Assembly: GCA_037013495.1 (NCBI GenBank)
Contig: CM072801.1
Span: forward strand, 106,151,816 to 106,215,815
Direction of reading: 5' to 3'
DNA from: Hippophae tibetana
Lineage: Eukaryota; Streptophyta; Magnoliopsida; Rosales; Elaeagnaceae
Length of the DNA stretch: 64,000 nt
The position numbers and the translations under genes are program-made. The notes beneath the pieces were generated by a model that did no database searches, was not told the DNA's origin, and saw only the letters and a program-made list of their open reading frames with translations. This document shows positions 24,432-37,908 of the stretch, piece after piece. Within the stretch, counting starts at the first letter, position 1. The number at the start of each line of letters is the position of its first letter.

Positions 24432-27400
24432 AACTCTTGAAATTTTGTTGTTTTTTTATTTAGGAGCAAAGATAGGTTGAACACCAAAAACAAAAACATG
24501 AAAATGATACTGTGAATTAAAAGAAAAGTATGAAATGAAATGCAAATAAGAAAATAATGACAACAAAATCTTAAGAAAACCAAAGACTTGTAGAAATATT
24601 TGTTTCTTTAATTGTGATTTGGAGCAAAAGAATGTAAAAAAAAATGGAAAACTAAAGTAAATCTAATATATTAAGATAGATATTCTATTTTGGGCAACCA
24701 AGGCTTCGATACCAAATGATACGGATCTTTTATGTCGACCATTTTAGAAACCATGAACTCAAAGGAATGAGAAATATTGAATTGCTAAAAACATGGTTAA
24801 TATAATCAAATTTGAACAATAGAGAACACGATAAGAAAACCCCACAAAAATGTGAGACCAAACTATTAGAGTTCCAAAAGTAGTGTAACCGATGGAATTT
24901 GGGTTCTAAAAGTGGACAACTGAACTATTTATTACTTTATGTTTTTGCAAATTGAAATGAGTTTAGATTTGATAGTTTATAATAGTCGTTTTGGTGTATG
25001 ACTTAAAAGTTATAACAGTTTAAAGTTGGAACCTCAATAAATAATTTCTTTTTTTTAAATTACGAACTCCACAAATTTTGTTGTTTTTTATTCAGAAGCA
25101 AAGATAGGTTGAACACCGAAAACATAGAATATGAAAATGATACAGTGAATTAAAAGAAAAGTACAAAATGAAATGCAAATAAGAAAATAATGACAACAAA
25201 ATCTAAAGAAAACAAAGGACTTGTAGAAATATTTGTTTCTTTAATTGTGATTTGGACCAAAAGAATGGAAAAATAAAATAAAATGGAAACCTTTAGTAAA
25301 TCTAATATATTAAGATAGATATTCTATTTTGGGTAACCAAGGCTTCGATACCAAATGATACGGATCTTTTATGCGGAGCATTTTGGAAACCATGAACTCA
25401 AAGGAATGAGAAAGATTGAATTGCCTAGAACATGGTTAATATAATCAAATTTGAACAATAGAGAACACGATTAGAAAACCCCGCAAAAATGTGAGACCAA
25501 ACTATTAGACTTCCAAAAGTAGTGTAAGCGATGGATTTTGGGTTCTAAAAGTGGACAACTGAACTATTTTTTACTTTATGTTTTTGGAAATTGAAATGAG
25601 TTTAGATTTGATATTTTATAATAGTCTTTTTGATGTATGATTTAAAAGTTTTAACAGTTTAAAGTTGGAACCTCAATAAATAATTTCTTTTTTTTAAATT
25701 ACGAACTCTTGAAATTTTGTTGTATTTTTATTCAGGAGCAAAGATAGGTTGAACACCAAAAACAAAAACATGAAAATGATACAGTGAATTAAAAGAAAAG
25801 TATGAAATGAAATGAAAATAAGAAAATAATGACAACAAAATCTTAAGAAAACCAAAGACTTGTAGAAATATTTGTTTCTTTAATTGTGATTTGGAGCAAC
25901 AGAATGCAAAAAACAATAAAATGGAAACCTTTAGTAAATCTAATATATTAAGATAGATATTGTATTTTGGGCAACCAAGGCTTCGATACCAAAATGATAC
26001 GGATCTTTTATGCGGATCATTTTGGAAACCATGAACTCAAAGGAATGAGAAAGATTGAATTGCTAAGAACATGGTTAATATAATCAAATTTGAACAATAG
26101 AGAACACAATTAGAAAAGCACGTAAAAATGTGGAATCAAACTATTAGACTTCGGAAAGTAGTGTAAGCGATGGAATTTGGGTTCTCTACGTGGACAACAG
26201 AACTAGTTTTTACTTAATGTTTTTGCAAATTGAAATGAGTTTAGATTTGATATTTTATAATAGTCGTTTTGATGTATGACTTAAAAGTTATAACAGTTTA
26301 AAGTTAGAACCTCAATAAATAATTTCTTTTTTTTAAATTACGAACTCCAGAAATTTTGTTGTATTTTTATTCAGGAGCAAAGATAGGTTGAACACCAAAA
26401 ACAAAAACATGAAAATGATACAGTGAATTAAAAGAAAAGTATGAAATGAAATGCAAATAAGAAAATTATGACAACAAAATCAAAAGAAAACAAAAGACTT
26501 GTAGAAATATTTGTTTCTTTAATTATGATTAGGACGAAAAGAATGCAAAAAACAATAAAATGGAAAACTTTATCAAATCGAAAATTCAAAAAATAGATAT
26601 ATTAAGAGAGATATTCTATTTTGGGCAACCAAGGCTTCGATACCAAATGATACGGATCTTTTATGCGGACCATTTTGGAAACCATGAACTCAAAGGAATG
26701 AGAAAGATTGAATTGCTAAGAACATGGTTAATATAATCAAATTTGAACAATTAAGAACACGATTAGAAAACCACGCAAAAATGTGAGACCAAACTATTAC
26801 ACTTCGGAAAGTAGGGTAAGCGATGGAATTTGGGTTCTAAAAAGTGGATAACAGATTTATTTTTTACTTTATGTTTTGGCAAATTTAAAGGAGTTTAGAT
26901 TTGATATTTTATAAGAGTCGTTTTGATGTATGACTTAAAAGTTATAACAGTTTAAAGTTGTAACCTCAAAAAATAATTTCTTTTTTTTAAATTACGAACT
27001 CTAGAAATTTTGTTGCTTTTTTATTCAGGAGCAAAGATAGGTTAAACACCGAAAACAAAAACATGAAAATGATACAATGAATTAAAAGAAAAGTACGAAA
27101 TGAAATGCAAATAAGAAAATAATGACAACAAAATCTACATAAAATAAAAGACTTGTAGATATATTTGTTTCTTTAATTGTGATTTGGACCAAAAGAATGG
27201 AAAAATAAAATAAAATGGAAACCTTTTGTAAATCTAATATATTAAGATAGATATTCTATTTTGGGTAACCAAGGCTTCGATACCAAATGATACGGATCTT
27301 TTATGCGGAGCATTTTGGAAACCATGAACTCAAAGGAATGAGAAAGATTGAATTGCCTAGAACATGGTTAATATAATCAAATTTGAACAATAGAGAACAC

Positions 27401-29566
27401 GATTAGAAAACCCCGCAAAAATGAGAGACCAAACTATTAGACTTCCAAAAGTAGTGTAAGCGATGGATTTTGGGTTCTAAAAGTGGACAACTGAACTATA
27501 TTTTACGTTATGTTTTTGCAAATTGAAATGAGTTTAGATTTGATATTTTATAATAGTCGTTTTGGTGTATGACTTAAAAGTTATAACAGTTTAAAGTTGG
27601 AACCTCAATAAATAATTTCTTTTTTTTAAATTACGAACTCCAGAAATTTTGTTGTTTTATTTTCAGGATCAAAGATTGGTTGAATGCCGAAAAAAAAAGA
27701 ACAGAAAAATGATACAGTGAATTAAAAGAAAAGTACGAAATAAAATGCAAATAAGAAAATAATGACAACAAAATCTAAAGAAAACAAAGGACTTGTAGAA
27801 ATATTTGTTTCTTTAATTATGATTTGGACGAAAAGAATGCAAAAACCAATAAAATGGAAAACTTTATTAAATTGAAAATTCAAAAAATAGATATATTAAG
27901 ATAGATATTCTATTTTGGGCAACAAAACCTTCGATACCTAATGATACGGATGTTTTATGCGGACCATTTTGGAAACCATGAACTCAAAGGAATGAGAAAG
28001 ATTGAATTGCTAAAAACATGTTTAATATAATCAAATTTGAACAATAGAGAACACGATAAGAAAACCCCACAAAAATGTGAGACCAAACTATTACACTTCA
28101 GAAAGTGGTGTAAGGGATGGAAATTGGGTTCTAAAAGTGGACAACTAAACTCTTTTTTACTTTATGTTTTTGCAAATTGAAATGAGTTTAGATTTGATGT
28201 TTTATAATAGTCGTTTTGATTTATGACTTAAAAGTTATAACAGTTTAAAGTTGGAACCTCAATAAATAATTTCTTTTTTTTAAATTACGAACTCCACAAA
28301 TTTTGTTGTTTTTTATTCAGAAGCAAAGATAGGTTGAACACCGAAAACAAAGAATATAAAAATGATACAGTGAATTAAAAGAAAAGTACGAAATGAAATG
28401 CAAATAAGAAAATAATGACAACAAAATCTAAAGAAAACAAAGGACTTGTAGAAATATTTGTTTCTTTAATTGTGATTTGGACCAAAAGAATGGAAAAATA
28501 AAATAAAATGGAAACCTTTAGTAAATCTAATATATTAAGAGAGATATTCTATTTTGGGCAACCAAGGCTTCGATACCAAATGATACGGATCTTTTATGCG
28601 GAGCATTTTGGAAACCATGAACTCAAAGGAATGAGAAAGATTGAATTGCCTAGAACATGGTTAATATAATCAAATTTGAACAATAGAGAACACGATTAGA
28701 AAACCCCGCAAAAATGTGAGACCAAACTATTAGACTTCCAAAAGTAGTGTAAGCGATGGATTTTGGGTTCTAAAAGTGGACAACTGAACTATTTTTTACT
28801 TTATGTTTTTGGAAATTGAAATGAGTTTAGATTTGATATTTTATAATAGTCTTTTTGATGTATGATTTAAAAGTTTTAACAGTTTAAAGTTGGAACCTCA
28901 ATAAATAATTTCTTTTTTTTAAATTATGAACTCCACAAATTTTGTTGTTTTTTTATTCAGGAGCAAAGATAGGTTGAACACCAAAACCAAAAACATGAAA
29001 ATGATACAGTGAATTAAAAGAAAAGTAAGAAATGAAATGCAAATAAGAAAATAATGACAACAAAATCTTAAGAAAACCAAAGACTTGTAGAAATATTTGT
29101 TTCTTTAATTGTGATTTGGAGCAAAAGAATGCAAAAAAAAAAAAAATGGAAAACTAAAGTAAATCTAATATATTAAGATAGATATTCTATTTTGGGCAAC
29201 CAAACCTTCGATACCTAATGATACGGATGTTTTATGCGGACCATTTTGGAAACCATGAACTCAAAGGAATGAGAAAGATTGAATTGCTAAAAACATGGTT
29301 AATATAATCAAATTTGAACAATAGAGAACACGATAAGAAAACCCCACAAAAATGTGAGACCAAACTATTAGACTTCCAAAAGTAGTGTAAGCGATGGATT
29401 TTGGGTTCTAAAAGTGGACAACTGAACAATTTTTTACTTTATGTTTTTGCAAATTGAAATGACATTAGATTTGATATTTTATAATAGTCGTTTTGATGTA
29501 TGATTTAAAAGTTATAACAGTTTAAAGTTGGAACCGCAATAAATAATTTCTTTTTTTTAAATTACG
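24432..29566 (+). repeat. 8-mer HOR copy 2, 5135 bp
   Basis: Monomers start at 24432 G, 25065 H, 25704 A, 26343 B (L), 26997 C, 27636 F/I hybrid (L, 654 bp), 28290 J and 28929 K (638 bp, 14-A run at 29133-29146). Differences shared with copy 3 but not copy 1 include GAACTAGTTTTTAC in A, TAGGTTAAACACCG in C and the F/I hybrid, so copies 2 and 3 are each other's closest relatives. Confidence 0.9.
27636..28289 (+). repeat. Chimeric monomer F/I (654 bp)
   Basis: Its front matches F, including AAAACATGTTTAATATAATC and AAGAAAACCCCAC. It then changes to type I at TTACACTTCAGAAAGTGGTG and ends with GATGTTTTATAATAG and TTTGATTTATGAC. The switch lies at about 28070-28095. The same hybrid occurs at 32771-33424. 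In copy 1 (22503) the position is occupied by unmixed I, so the hybrid arose after the 8-mer existed. Confidence 0.8.
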
Positions 29567-32500
29567 AACTCTTGAAATTTTGTTGTTTTTTTATTTAGGA
29601 GCAAAGATAGGTTGAACACCAAAAACAAAAACATGAAAATGATACTGTGAATTAAAAGAAAAGTATGAAATGAAATGCAAATAAGAAAATAATGACAACA
29701 AAATCTTAAGAAAACCAAAGACTTGTAGAAATATTTGTTTCTTTAATTGTGATTTGGAGCAAAAGAATGTAAAAAAAAATGGAAAACTAAAGTAAATCTA
29801 ATATATTAAGATAGATATTCTATTTTGGGCAACCAAGGCTTCGATACCAAATGATACGGATCTTTTATGTCGACCATTTTAGAAACCATGAACTCAAAGG
29901 AATGAGAAATATTGAATTGCTAAAAACATGGTTAATATAATCAAATTTGAACAATAGAGAACACGATAAGAAAACCCCACAAAAATGTGAGACCAAACTA
30001 TTAGAGTTCCAAAAGTAGTGTAACCGATGGAATTTGGGTTCTAAAAGTGGACAACTGAACTATTTATTACTTTATGTTTTTGCAAATTGAAATGAGTTTA
30101 GATTTGATAGTTTATAATAGTCGTTTTGGTGTATGACTTAAAAGTTATAACAGTTTAAAGTTGGAACCTCAATAAATAATTTCTTTTTTTTAAATTACGA
30201 ACTCCACAAATTTTGTTGTTTTTTATTCAGAAGCAAAGATAGGTTGAACACCGAAAACATAGAATATGAAAATGATACAGTGAATTAAAAGAAAAGTACA
30301 AAATGAAATGCAAATAAGAAAATAATGACAACAAAATCTAAAGAAAACAAAGGACTTGTAGAAATATTTGTTTCTTTAATTGTGATTTGGACCAAAAGAA
30401 TGGAAAAATAAAATAAAATGGAAACCTTTAGTAAATCTAATATATTAAGATAGATATTCTATTTTGGGTAACCAAGGCTTCGATACCAAATGATACGGAT
30501 CTTTTATGCGGAGCATTTTGGAAACCATGAACTCAAAGGAATGAGAAAGATTGAATTGCCTAGAACATGGTTAATATAATCAAATTTGAACAATAGAGAA
30601 CACGATTAGAAAACCCCGCAAAAATGTGAGACCAAACTATTAGACTTCCAAAAGTAGTGTAAGCGATGGATTTTGGGTTCTAAAAGTGGACAACTGAACT
30701 ATTTTTTACTTTATGTTTTTGGAAATTGAAATGAGTTTAGATTTGATATTTTATAATAGTCTTTTTGATGTATGATTTAAAAGTTTTAACAGTTTAAAGT
30801 TGGAACCTCAATAAATAATTTCTTTTTTTTAAATTACGAACTCTTGAAATTTTGTTGTATTTTTATTCAGGAGCAAAGATAGGTTGAACACCAAAAACAA
30901 AAACATGAAAATGATACAGTGAATTAAAAGAAAAGTATGAAATGAAATGAAAATAAGAAAATAATGACAACAAAATCTTAAGAAAACCAAAGACTTGTAG
31001 AAATATTTGTTTCTTTAATTGTGATTTGGAGCAACAGAATGCAAAAAACAATAAAATGGAAACCTTTAGTAAATCTAATATATTAAGATAGATATTGTAT
31101 TTTGGGCAACCAAGGCTTCGATACCAAAATGATACGGATCTTTTATGCGGATCATTTTGGAAACCATGAACTCAAAGGAATGAGAAAGATTGAATTGCTA
31201 AGAACATGGTTAATATAATCAAATTTGAACAATAGAGAACACAATTAGAAAAGCACGTAAAAATGTGGAATCAAACTATTAGACTTCGGAAAGTAGTGTA
31301 AGCGATGGAATTTGGGTTCTCTACGTGGACAACAGAACTAGTTTTTACTTAATGTTTTTGCAAATTGAAATGAGTTTAGATTTGATATTTTATAATAGTC
31401 GTTTTGATGTATGACTTAAAAGTTATAACAGTTTAAAGTTAGAACCTCAATAAATAATTTCTTTTTTTTAAATTACGAACTCCAGAAATTTTGTTGTATT
31501 TTTATTCAGGAGCAAAGATAGGTTGAACACCAAAAACAAAAACATGAAAATGATACAGTGAATTAAAAGAAAAGTATGAAATGAAATGCAAATAAGAAAA
31601 TTATGACAACAAAATCAAAAGAAAACAAAAGACTTGTAGAAATATTTGTTTCTTTAATTATGATTAGGACGAAAAGAATGCAAAAAACAATAAAATGGAA
31701 AACTTTATCAAATCGAAAATTCAAAAAATAGATATATTAAGAGAGATATTCTATTTTGGGCAACCAAGGCTTCGATACCAAATGATACGGATCTTTTATG
31801 CGGACCATTTTGGAAACCATGAACTCAAAGGAATGAGAAAGATTGAATTGCTAAGAACATGGTTAATATAATCAAATTTGAACAATTAAGAACACGATTA
31901 GAAAACCACGCAAAAATGTGAGACCAAACTATTACACTTCGGAAAGTAGGGTAAGCGATGGAATTTGGGTTCTAAAAAGTGGATAACAGATTTATTTTTT
32001 ACTTTATGTTTTGGCAAATTTAAAGGAGTTTAGATTTGATATTTTATAAGAGTCGTTTTGATGTATGACTTAAAAGTTATAACAGTTTAAAGTTGTAACC
32101 TCAAAAAATAATTTCTTTTTTTTAAATTACGAACTCTAGAAATTTTGTTGCTTTTTTATTCAGGAGCAAAGATAGGTTAAACACCGAAAACAAAAACATG
32201 AAAATGATACAATGAATTAAAAGAAAAGTACGAAATGAAATGCAAATAAGAAAATAATGACAACAAAATCTACATAAAATAAAAGACTTGTAGATATATT
32301 TGTTTCTTTAATTGTGATTTGGACCAAAAGAATGGAAAAATAAAATAAAATGGAAACCTTTTGTAAATCTAATATATTAAGATAGATATTCTATTTTGGG
32401 TAACCAAGGCTTCGATACCAAATGATACGGATCTTTTATGCGGAGCATTTTGGAAACCATGAACTCAAAGGAATGAGAAAGATTGAATTGCCTAGAACAT

Positions 32501-34063
32501 GGTTAATATAATCAAATTTGAACAATAGAGAACACGATTAGAAAACCCCGCAAAAATGAGAGACCAAACTATTAGACTTCCAAAAGTAGTGTAAGCGATG
32601 GATTTTGGGTTCTAAAAGTGGACAACTGAACTATATTTTACGTTATGTTTTTGCAAATTGAAATGAGTTTAGATTTGATATTTTATAATAGTCGTTTTGG
32701 TGTATGACTTAAAAGTTATAACAGTTTAAAGTTGGAACCTCAATAAATAATTTCTTTTTTTTAAATTACGAACTCCAGAAATTTTGTTGTTTTATTTTCA
32801 GGATCAAAGATTGGTTGAATGCCGAAAAAAAAAGAACAGAAAAATGATACAGTGAATTAAAAGAAAAGTACGAAATAAAATGCAAATAAGAAAATAATGA
32901 CAACAAAATCTAAAGAAAACAAAGGACTTGTAGAAATATTTGTTTCTTTAATTATGATTTGGACGAAAAGAATGCAAAAACCAATAAAATGGAAAACTTT
33001 ATTAAATTGAAAATTCAAAAAATAGATATATTAAGATAGATATTCTATTTTGGGCAACAAAACCTTCGATACCTAATGATACGGATGTTTTATGCGGACC
33101 ATTTTGGAAACCATGAACTCAAAGGAATGAGAAAGATTGAATTGCTAAAAACATGTTTAATATAATCAAATTTGAACAATAGAGAACACGATAAGAAAAC
33201 CCCACAAAAATGTGAGACCAAACTATTACACTTCAGAAAGTGGTGTAAGGGATGGAAATTGGGTTCTAAAAGTGGACAACTAAACTCTTTTTTACTTTAT
33301 GTTTTTGCAAATTGAAATGAGTTTAGATTTGATGTTTTATAATAGTCGTTTTGATTTATGACTTAAAAGTTATAACAGTTTAAAGTTGGAACCTCAATAA
33401 ATAATTTCTTTTTTTTAAATTACGAACTCCACAAATTTTGTTGTTTTTTATTCAGAAGCAAAGATAGGTTGAACACCGAAAACAAAGAATATAAAAATGA
33501 TACAGTGAATTAAAAGAAAAGTACGAAATGAAATGCAAATAAGAAAATAATGACAACAAAATCTAAAGAAAACAAAGGACTTGTAGAAATATTTGTTTCT
33601 TTAATTGTGATTTGGACCAAAAGAATGGAAAAATAAAATAAAATGGAAACCTTTAGTAAATCTAATATATTAAGAGAGATATTCTATTTTGGGCAACCAA
33701 GGCTTCGATACCAAATGATACGGATCTTTTATGCGGAGCATTTTGGAAACCATGAACTCAAAGGAATGAGAAAGATTGAATTGCCTAGAACATGGTTAAT
33801 ATAATCAAATTTGAACAATAGAGAACACGATTAGAAAACCCCGCAAAAATGTGAGACCAAACTATTAGACTTCCAAAAGTAGTGTAAGCGATGGATTTTG
33901 GGTTCTAAAAGTGGACAACTGAACTATTTTTTACTTTATGTTTTTGGAAATTGAAATGAGTTTAGATTTGATATTTTATAATAGTCTTTTTGATGTATGA
34001 TTTAAAAGTTTTAACAGTTTAAAGTTGGAACCTCAATAAATAATTTCTTTTTTTTAAATTATG
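29567..34063 (+). repeat. 8-mer HOR copy 3, partial (G to J)
   Basis: Monomers start at 29567 G, 30200 H, 30839 A, 31478 B (L), 32132 C, 32771 F/I hybrid (L) and 33425 J. Lengths match copy 2 unit for unit. The expected K is replaced by a chimeric unit at 34064. Confidence 0.88.
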
Positions 34064-34701
34064 AACTCCACAAATTTTGTTGTTTTTTTATTCAGGAGCA
34101 AAGATAGGTTGAACACCAAAAACAAAAACATGAAAATGATACAGTGAATTAAAAGAAAAGTAAGAAATGAAATGCAAATAAGAAAATAATGACAACAAAA
34201 TCTTAAGAAAACCAAAGACTTGTAGAAATATTTGTTTCTTTAATTGTGATTTGGAGCAAAAGAATGCAAAAAACAATAAAATGGAAACCTTTAGTAAATC
34301 TAATATATTAAGATAGATATTGTATTTTGGGCAACCAAGGCTTCGATACCAAATGATACGGATCTTTTATGGGGATCAATTTGGAAACCATGAACTCAAA
34401 GGAATGAGAAAGATTGAATTGCTAAGAACATGGTTAATATAATCAAATTTGAACAATAGAGAACACAATTAGAAAAGCACGTAAAAATGTGAGATCAAAC
34501 TATTAGACTTCGGAAAGTAGTGTAAGCGATGGAATTTGGGTTCTAAACGTGGACAACAGAACTAATTTTTACTTAATGTTTTTGCAAATTGAAATGAGTT
34601 TAGATTTGATATTTTATAATAGTCGTTTTGATGTATGACTTAAAAGTTATAACAGTTTAAAGTTGGAACCTCAATAAATAATTTCTTTTTTTTAAATTAC
34701 G
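34064..34701 (+). repeat. Chimeric monomer K/A at the end of the 8-mer block
   Basis: It opens like K (CTCCACAAATT, AAAGTAAGAAATG) but between about 34165 and 34275 becomes type A (GCAAAAAACAATAAAATGG, GATATTGTATTTTGGG, GAAAAGCACGTAAAAATGTG). The A-type part has its own changes (GGGGATCAATTTGG, TTCTAAACGTGG). This exchange ends the 5135-bp periodicity. Confidence 0.75.
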
Positions 34702-35340
34702 AACTCCAGAAATTTTTTTTGTTTTTTTATTCAGGAGCAAAGATAGGTTGAACACCGAAAACAAAAACATGAAAATGATACAGTGAATTAAAAGAAAAGT
34801 ATGAAATGAAATGCAAATAAGAAAATAATGACAACAAAATCTTAAGAAAACCAAAGACTTGTAGAAATATTTGTTTCTTTGATTGTGATTTGGAGCAAAA
34901 GAATGCAAAAAACAATAAAATGGAAACCTTTAGTAAATCTAATATATTAAGATAGATATTGTATTTTGGGCAACCAAGGCTTCGATACCAAATGATACGG
35001 ATCTTTTATGCGGATCATTTTGGAAACCATGAACTCAAAGGAATGAGAAAGATTGAATTGCTAAGAACATGGTTAATATAATCAAATTTGAACAATTAAG
35101 AACACGATTAGAAAACCACACAAAAATGTGAGACCAAACTATTAGACTTCGGAAAGTAGTGTAAGCGATGGAATTTGGGTTCTAAACGTGGACAACAGAA
35201 CTAATTTTTACTTAATATTTTTGCAAATTGAAATGAGTTTAGATTTGATATATTATAAGAGTCGTTTTGATGTATGACTTAAAAGTTATAACAGTTTAAA
35301 GTTGTAACCTCAAAAAATAATTTCTTTTTTTTAAATTACG
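34702..35340 (+). repeat. Mosaic monomer A/B/A/B (639 bp)
   Basis: The front and middle are type A (GATATTGTATTTT, GGATCATTTT). A short stretch at about 35093-35135 is type B (ACAATTAAGAACACGATTAG). About 35140-35225 is A again (AAAGTAGTGTAAGCG, TTCTAAACGTGGACAAC, TTTTTACTTAAT). The tail from about 35250 is B (TTATAAGAGTCG, GTAACCTCAAAAAAT). The long-class 15 bp typical of B is missing. Alternating patches fit gene conversion better than one crossover. Confidence 0.7.
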
Positions 35341-35979
35341 AACTCTAGAAATTTTGTTGTTTTTTTATTCAGGAGCAAAGATAGGTTGAACACCGAAAAA
35401 AAAAACATGAAAATGATACAGTGAATTAAAAGAAAAGTACGAAATGAAATGCAAATAAGAAAATAATGACAACAAAATCTAAAGAAAATAAAAGACTTGT
35501 AGAAATATTTGTTTCTTTAATTGTGATTTGGACCAAAAGAATGGAAAAATAAAATAAAATGGAAACCTTTAGTAAATCTAATATATTAAGATAGATATTC
35601 TATTTTGGGTAACCAAGGCTTCGATACCAAATGATACGGATCTTTTATGCGGAGCATTTTGGAAACCATGAACTCAAAGGAATGAGAAAGATTGAATTGC
35701 CTAGAACATGGTTAATATAATCAAATTTGAACAATAGAGAACACGATTAGAAAACCCCGCAAAAATGAGAGACCAAACTATTAGACTTCCAAAAGTAGTG
35801 TAAGCGATGGATTTTGGGTTCTAAAAGTGGACAACTGAACTATATTTTACGTTATGTTTTTGCAAATTGAAATGAGTTTAGATTTGATATTTTATAATAG
35901 TCGTTTTGGTGTATGACTTAAAAGTTATAACAGTTTAAAGTTGGAACCTCAATAAATAATTTGTTTTTTTTAAATTACG
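35341..35979 (+). repeat. Type C monomer linking the 8-mer and trimer blocks
   Basis: A C-type unit (CTCTAGAAATT, ATTGCCTAGAAC, GAGAGACC, CTATATTTTACG) that precedes the first X monomer, just as C precedes I inside the 8-mer HOR. This supports X and I being the same lineage. Confidence 0.8.
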
Positions 35980-37908
35980 AACTCCAGAAATTTTGTTGTT
36001 TTATTTTCAGGGTCAAAGATTGGTTGAACGCCGAAAAAAAAAGAACAGAAAAATGATACAGTGAATTAAAAGAAAAGTACGAAATAAAATGCAAATAAGA
36101 AAATAATGACAACAAAATCTAAAGAAAACAAAGAACTTGTAGAAATATTTGTTTCTTTAATTATGATTTGGACGAAAAGAATGCAAAAACCAATAAAATG
36201 GAAACTTTATTAAATTGAAAATTCAAAAAATAGATATATTAAGATAGATATTCTATTTTGGGCAACCAAACCTTCGATACCTAATGATACGGATGTTTTA
36301 TGCGGACAACTTTGGAAACCATGAACTCAAAGGAATGAGAAAGATTGAATTGCTAAGAACATGGTTAATATAATCAAATTTGAACAATTAAGAACACGAT
36401 TACTAAACCACACAAAAATGTGAGACCAAACTATTACACTTCAGAAAGTAGTGTAAGGGATGGAAATTGGGTTCTAAAAGTGGACAACTAAACTCTTTTT
36501 TACTTTATGTTTTTGCAAATTGAAATGAGTTTAGATTTGATGTTTTATAATAGTCGTTTTGATTTATGACTTAAAAGTTATAACAGTTTAAAGTTGGAAC
36601 CTCAATAAATAATTTCTTTTTTTTAAATTACGAACTCCACAAATTTTGTTGTTTTTTATTCAGAAGCAAAGATAGGTTGAACACCGAAAACAAAGAATAT
36701 AAAAATGATAGAGTGAATTAAAAGAAAAGTATGAAATGAAATGCAAATAAGAAAATAATGACAACAAAATCTAAAGAAAACAAAGGACTTGTAGAAATAT
36801 TTGTTTCTTTAATTGTGATTTGGACCAAAAGAATGGAAAAATAAAATAAAATGGAAACCTTTAGTAAATCTAATATATTAAGAGAGATATTCTATTTTGG
36901 GCAACCAAGGCTTCGATACCAAATGATACAGATCTTTTATGTCGACCATTTTGGAAACCATGAAATCAAAGGAATGAGAAAGATTGAATTGCTAAAAACA
37001 TGGTTAATATAATCAAATTTGAACAATAGAGAACACGATAAGAAAACCCCACAAAAATGTGAGACCAAACTATTAGACTTCAGACAGTAGTGTAAGCGAT
37101 GGAATTTGGGTTCTAAAAGTGGAAAACTAAACAATTTTTTACTTTATGTTTTTGCAAATTGAAATGAGTTTAGATTTGATATTTTATAATAGTCGTTTTG
37201 ATGTATGACTTAAAAATTATAACAGTTTAAAGTTGGAACCTGAATAAATAATTTCTTTTTTTTAAATTACGAACTCCAGAAATTTTGTTGTTTTTTTATT
37301 CAGGAGCAAAGATAGGTTGAACACCGAAAACAAAAACATGAAAATGATATAGTGAATTAAAAGAAAAGTGCAAAATAAAATGCAAATAAGAAAATAATGA
37401 CAACAAAATCTAAAGAAAACAAAAGACTTGTAGAAATATTTGTTTCTTTAATTGTGATTTGGAGCAAAAGAATGCAAAAAATAAAAAATGGAAAACTAAA
37501 GTAAATCTAATATATTAAGATAGATATTCTATTTTGGGTAACCAAGGCTTCGATACCAAATGCTACGGATCTTTTATATGGACCATTTTGGAAACAATGA
37601 ACTCAAAGGAATGAGAAATATTGAATTGCTAAGAACATGGTTAATATAATCAAATTTGAACAATAGAGAACACGATTAGAAAACCCCGCAAAAATGTGAG
37701 ACAAAACTATTAGAGTTCCAAAAGTAGTGTAACCGATGGAATTTGGGTTCTAAAAGTGGACAACTGAACTATATTTTACGTTATGTTTTTGCAAATTGAA
37801 ATGAGTTTAGATTTGATATTTTATAATAGTCGTTTTGGTGTATGACTTAAAAGTTATAACAGTTTAAAGTTGGAACATCAATAAATAATTTGTTTTTTTT
37901 AAATTACG
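35980..37908 (+). repeat. Trimer copy 1 (X-Y-Z), 1929 bp
   Basis: Monomers at 35980 X, 36633 Y and 37272 Z. Z has an interrupted A-run (AAAAAATAAAAAATGG) and AAAGTGCAAAAT, a CpG-to-CpA change relative to the other Z units. Confidence 0.9.

Larger units (their letters stand above)
19299..34063 (+). repeat. 8-monomer higher-order repeat, 5133-5135 bp, almost three periods
   Basis: The order G-H-A-B-C-I-J-K repeats with G at 19299, 24432 and 29567, and A at 20571, 25704 and 30839. Period lengths are 5133 and 5135 bp; the 2-bp difference is one base in each of I and K. I, J and K resemble the X-Y-Z trimer of the next block in order and start sequences (long CCAGAAATTTTGTTGTTTTA; CCACAAATTTTG with AGAAGCAAAG; A-run monomer), so the HOR looks like trimer units inserted among G-H-A-B-C. 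Confidence 0.9.

Noticed and set aside
34657..34908. Minus-strand frame of 83 codons crossing a monomer junction
   Set aside because: It spans the boundary into a mosaic monomer with an expanded T-run; accidental.
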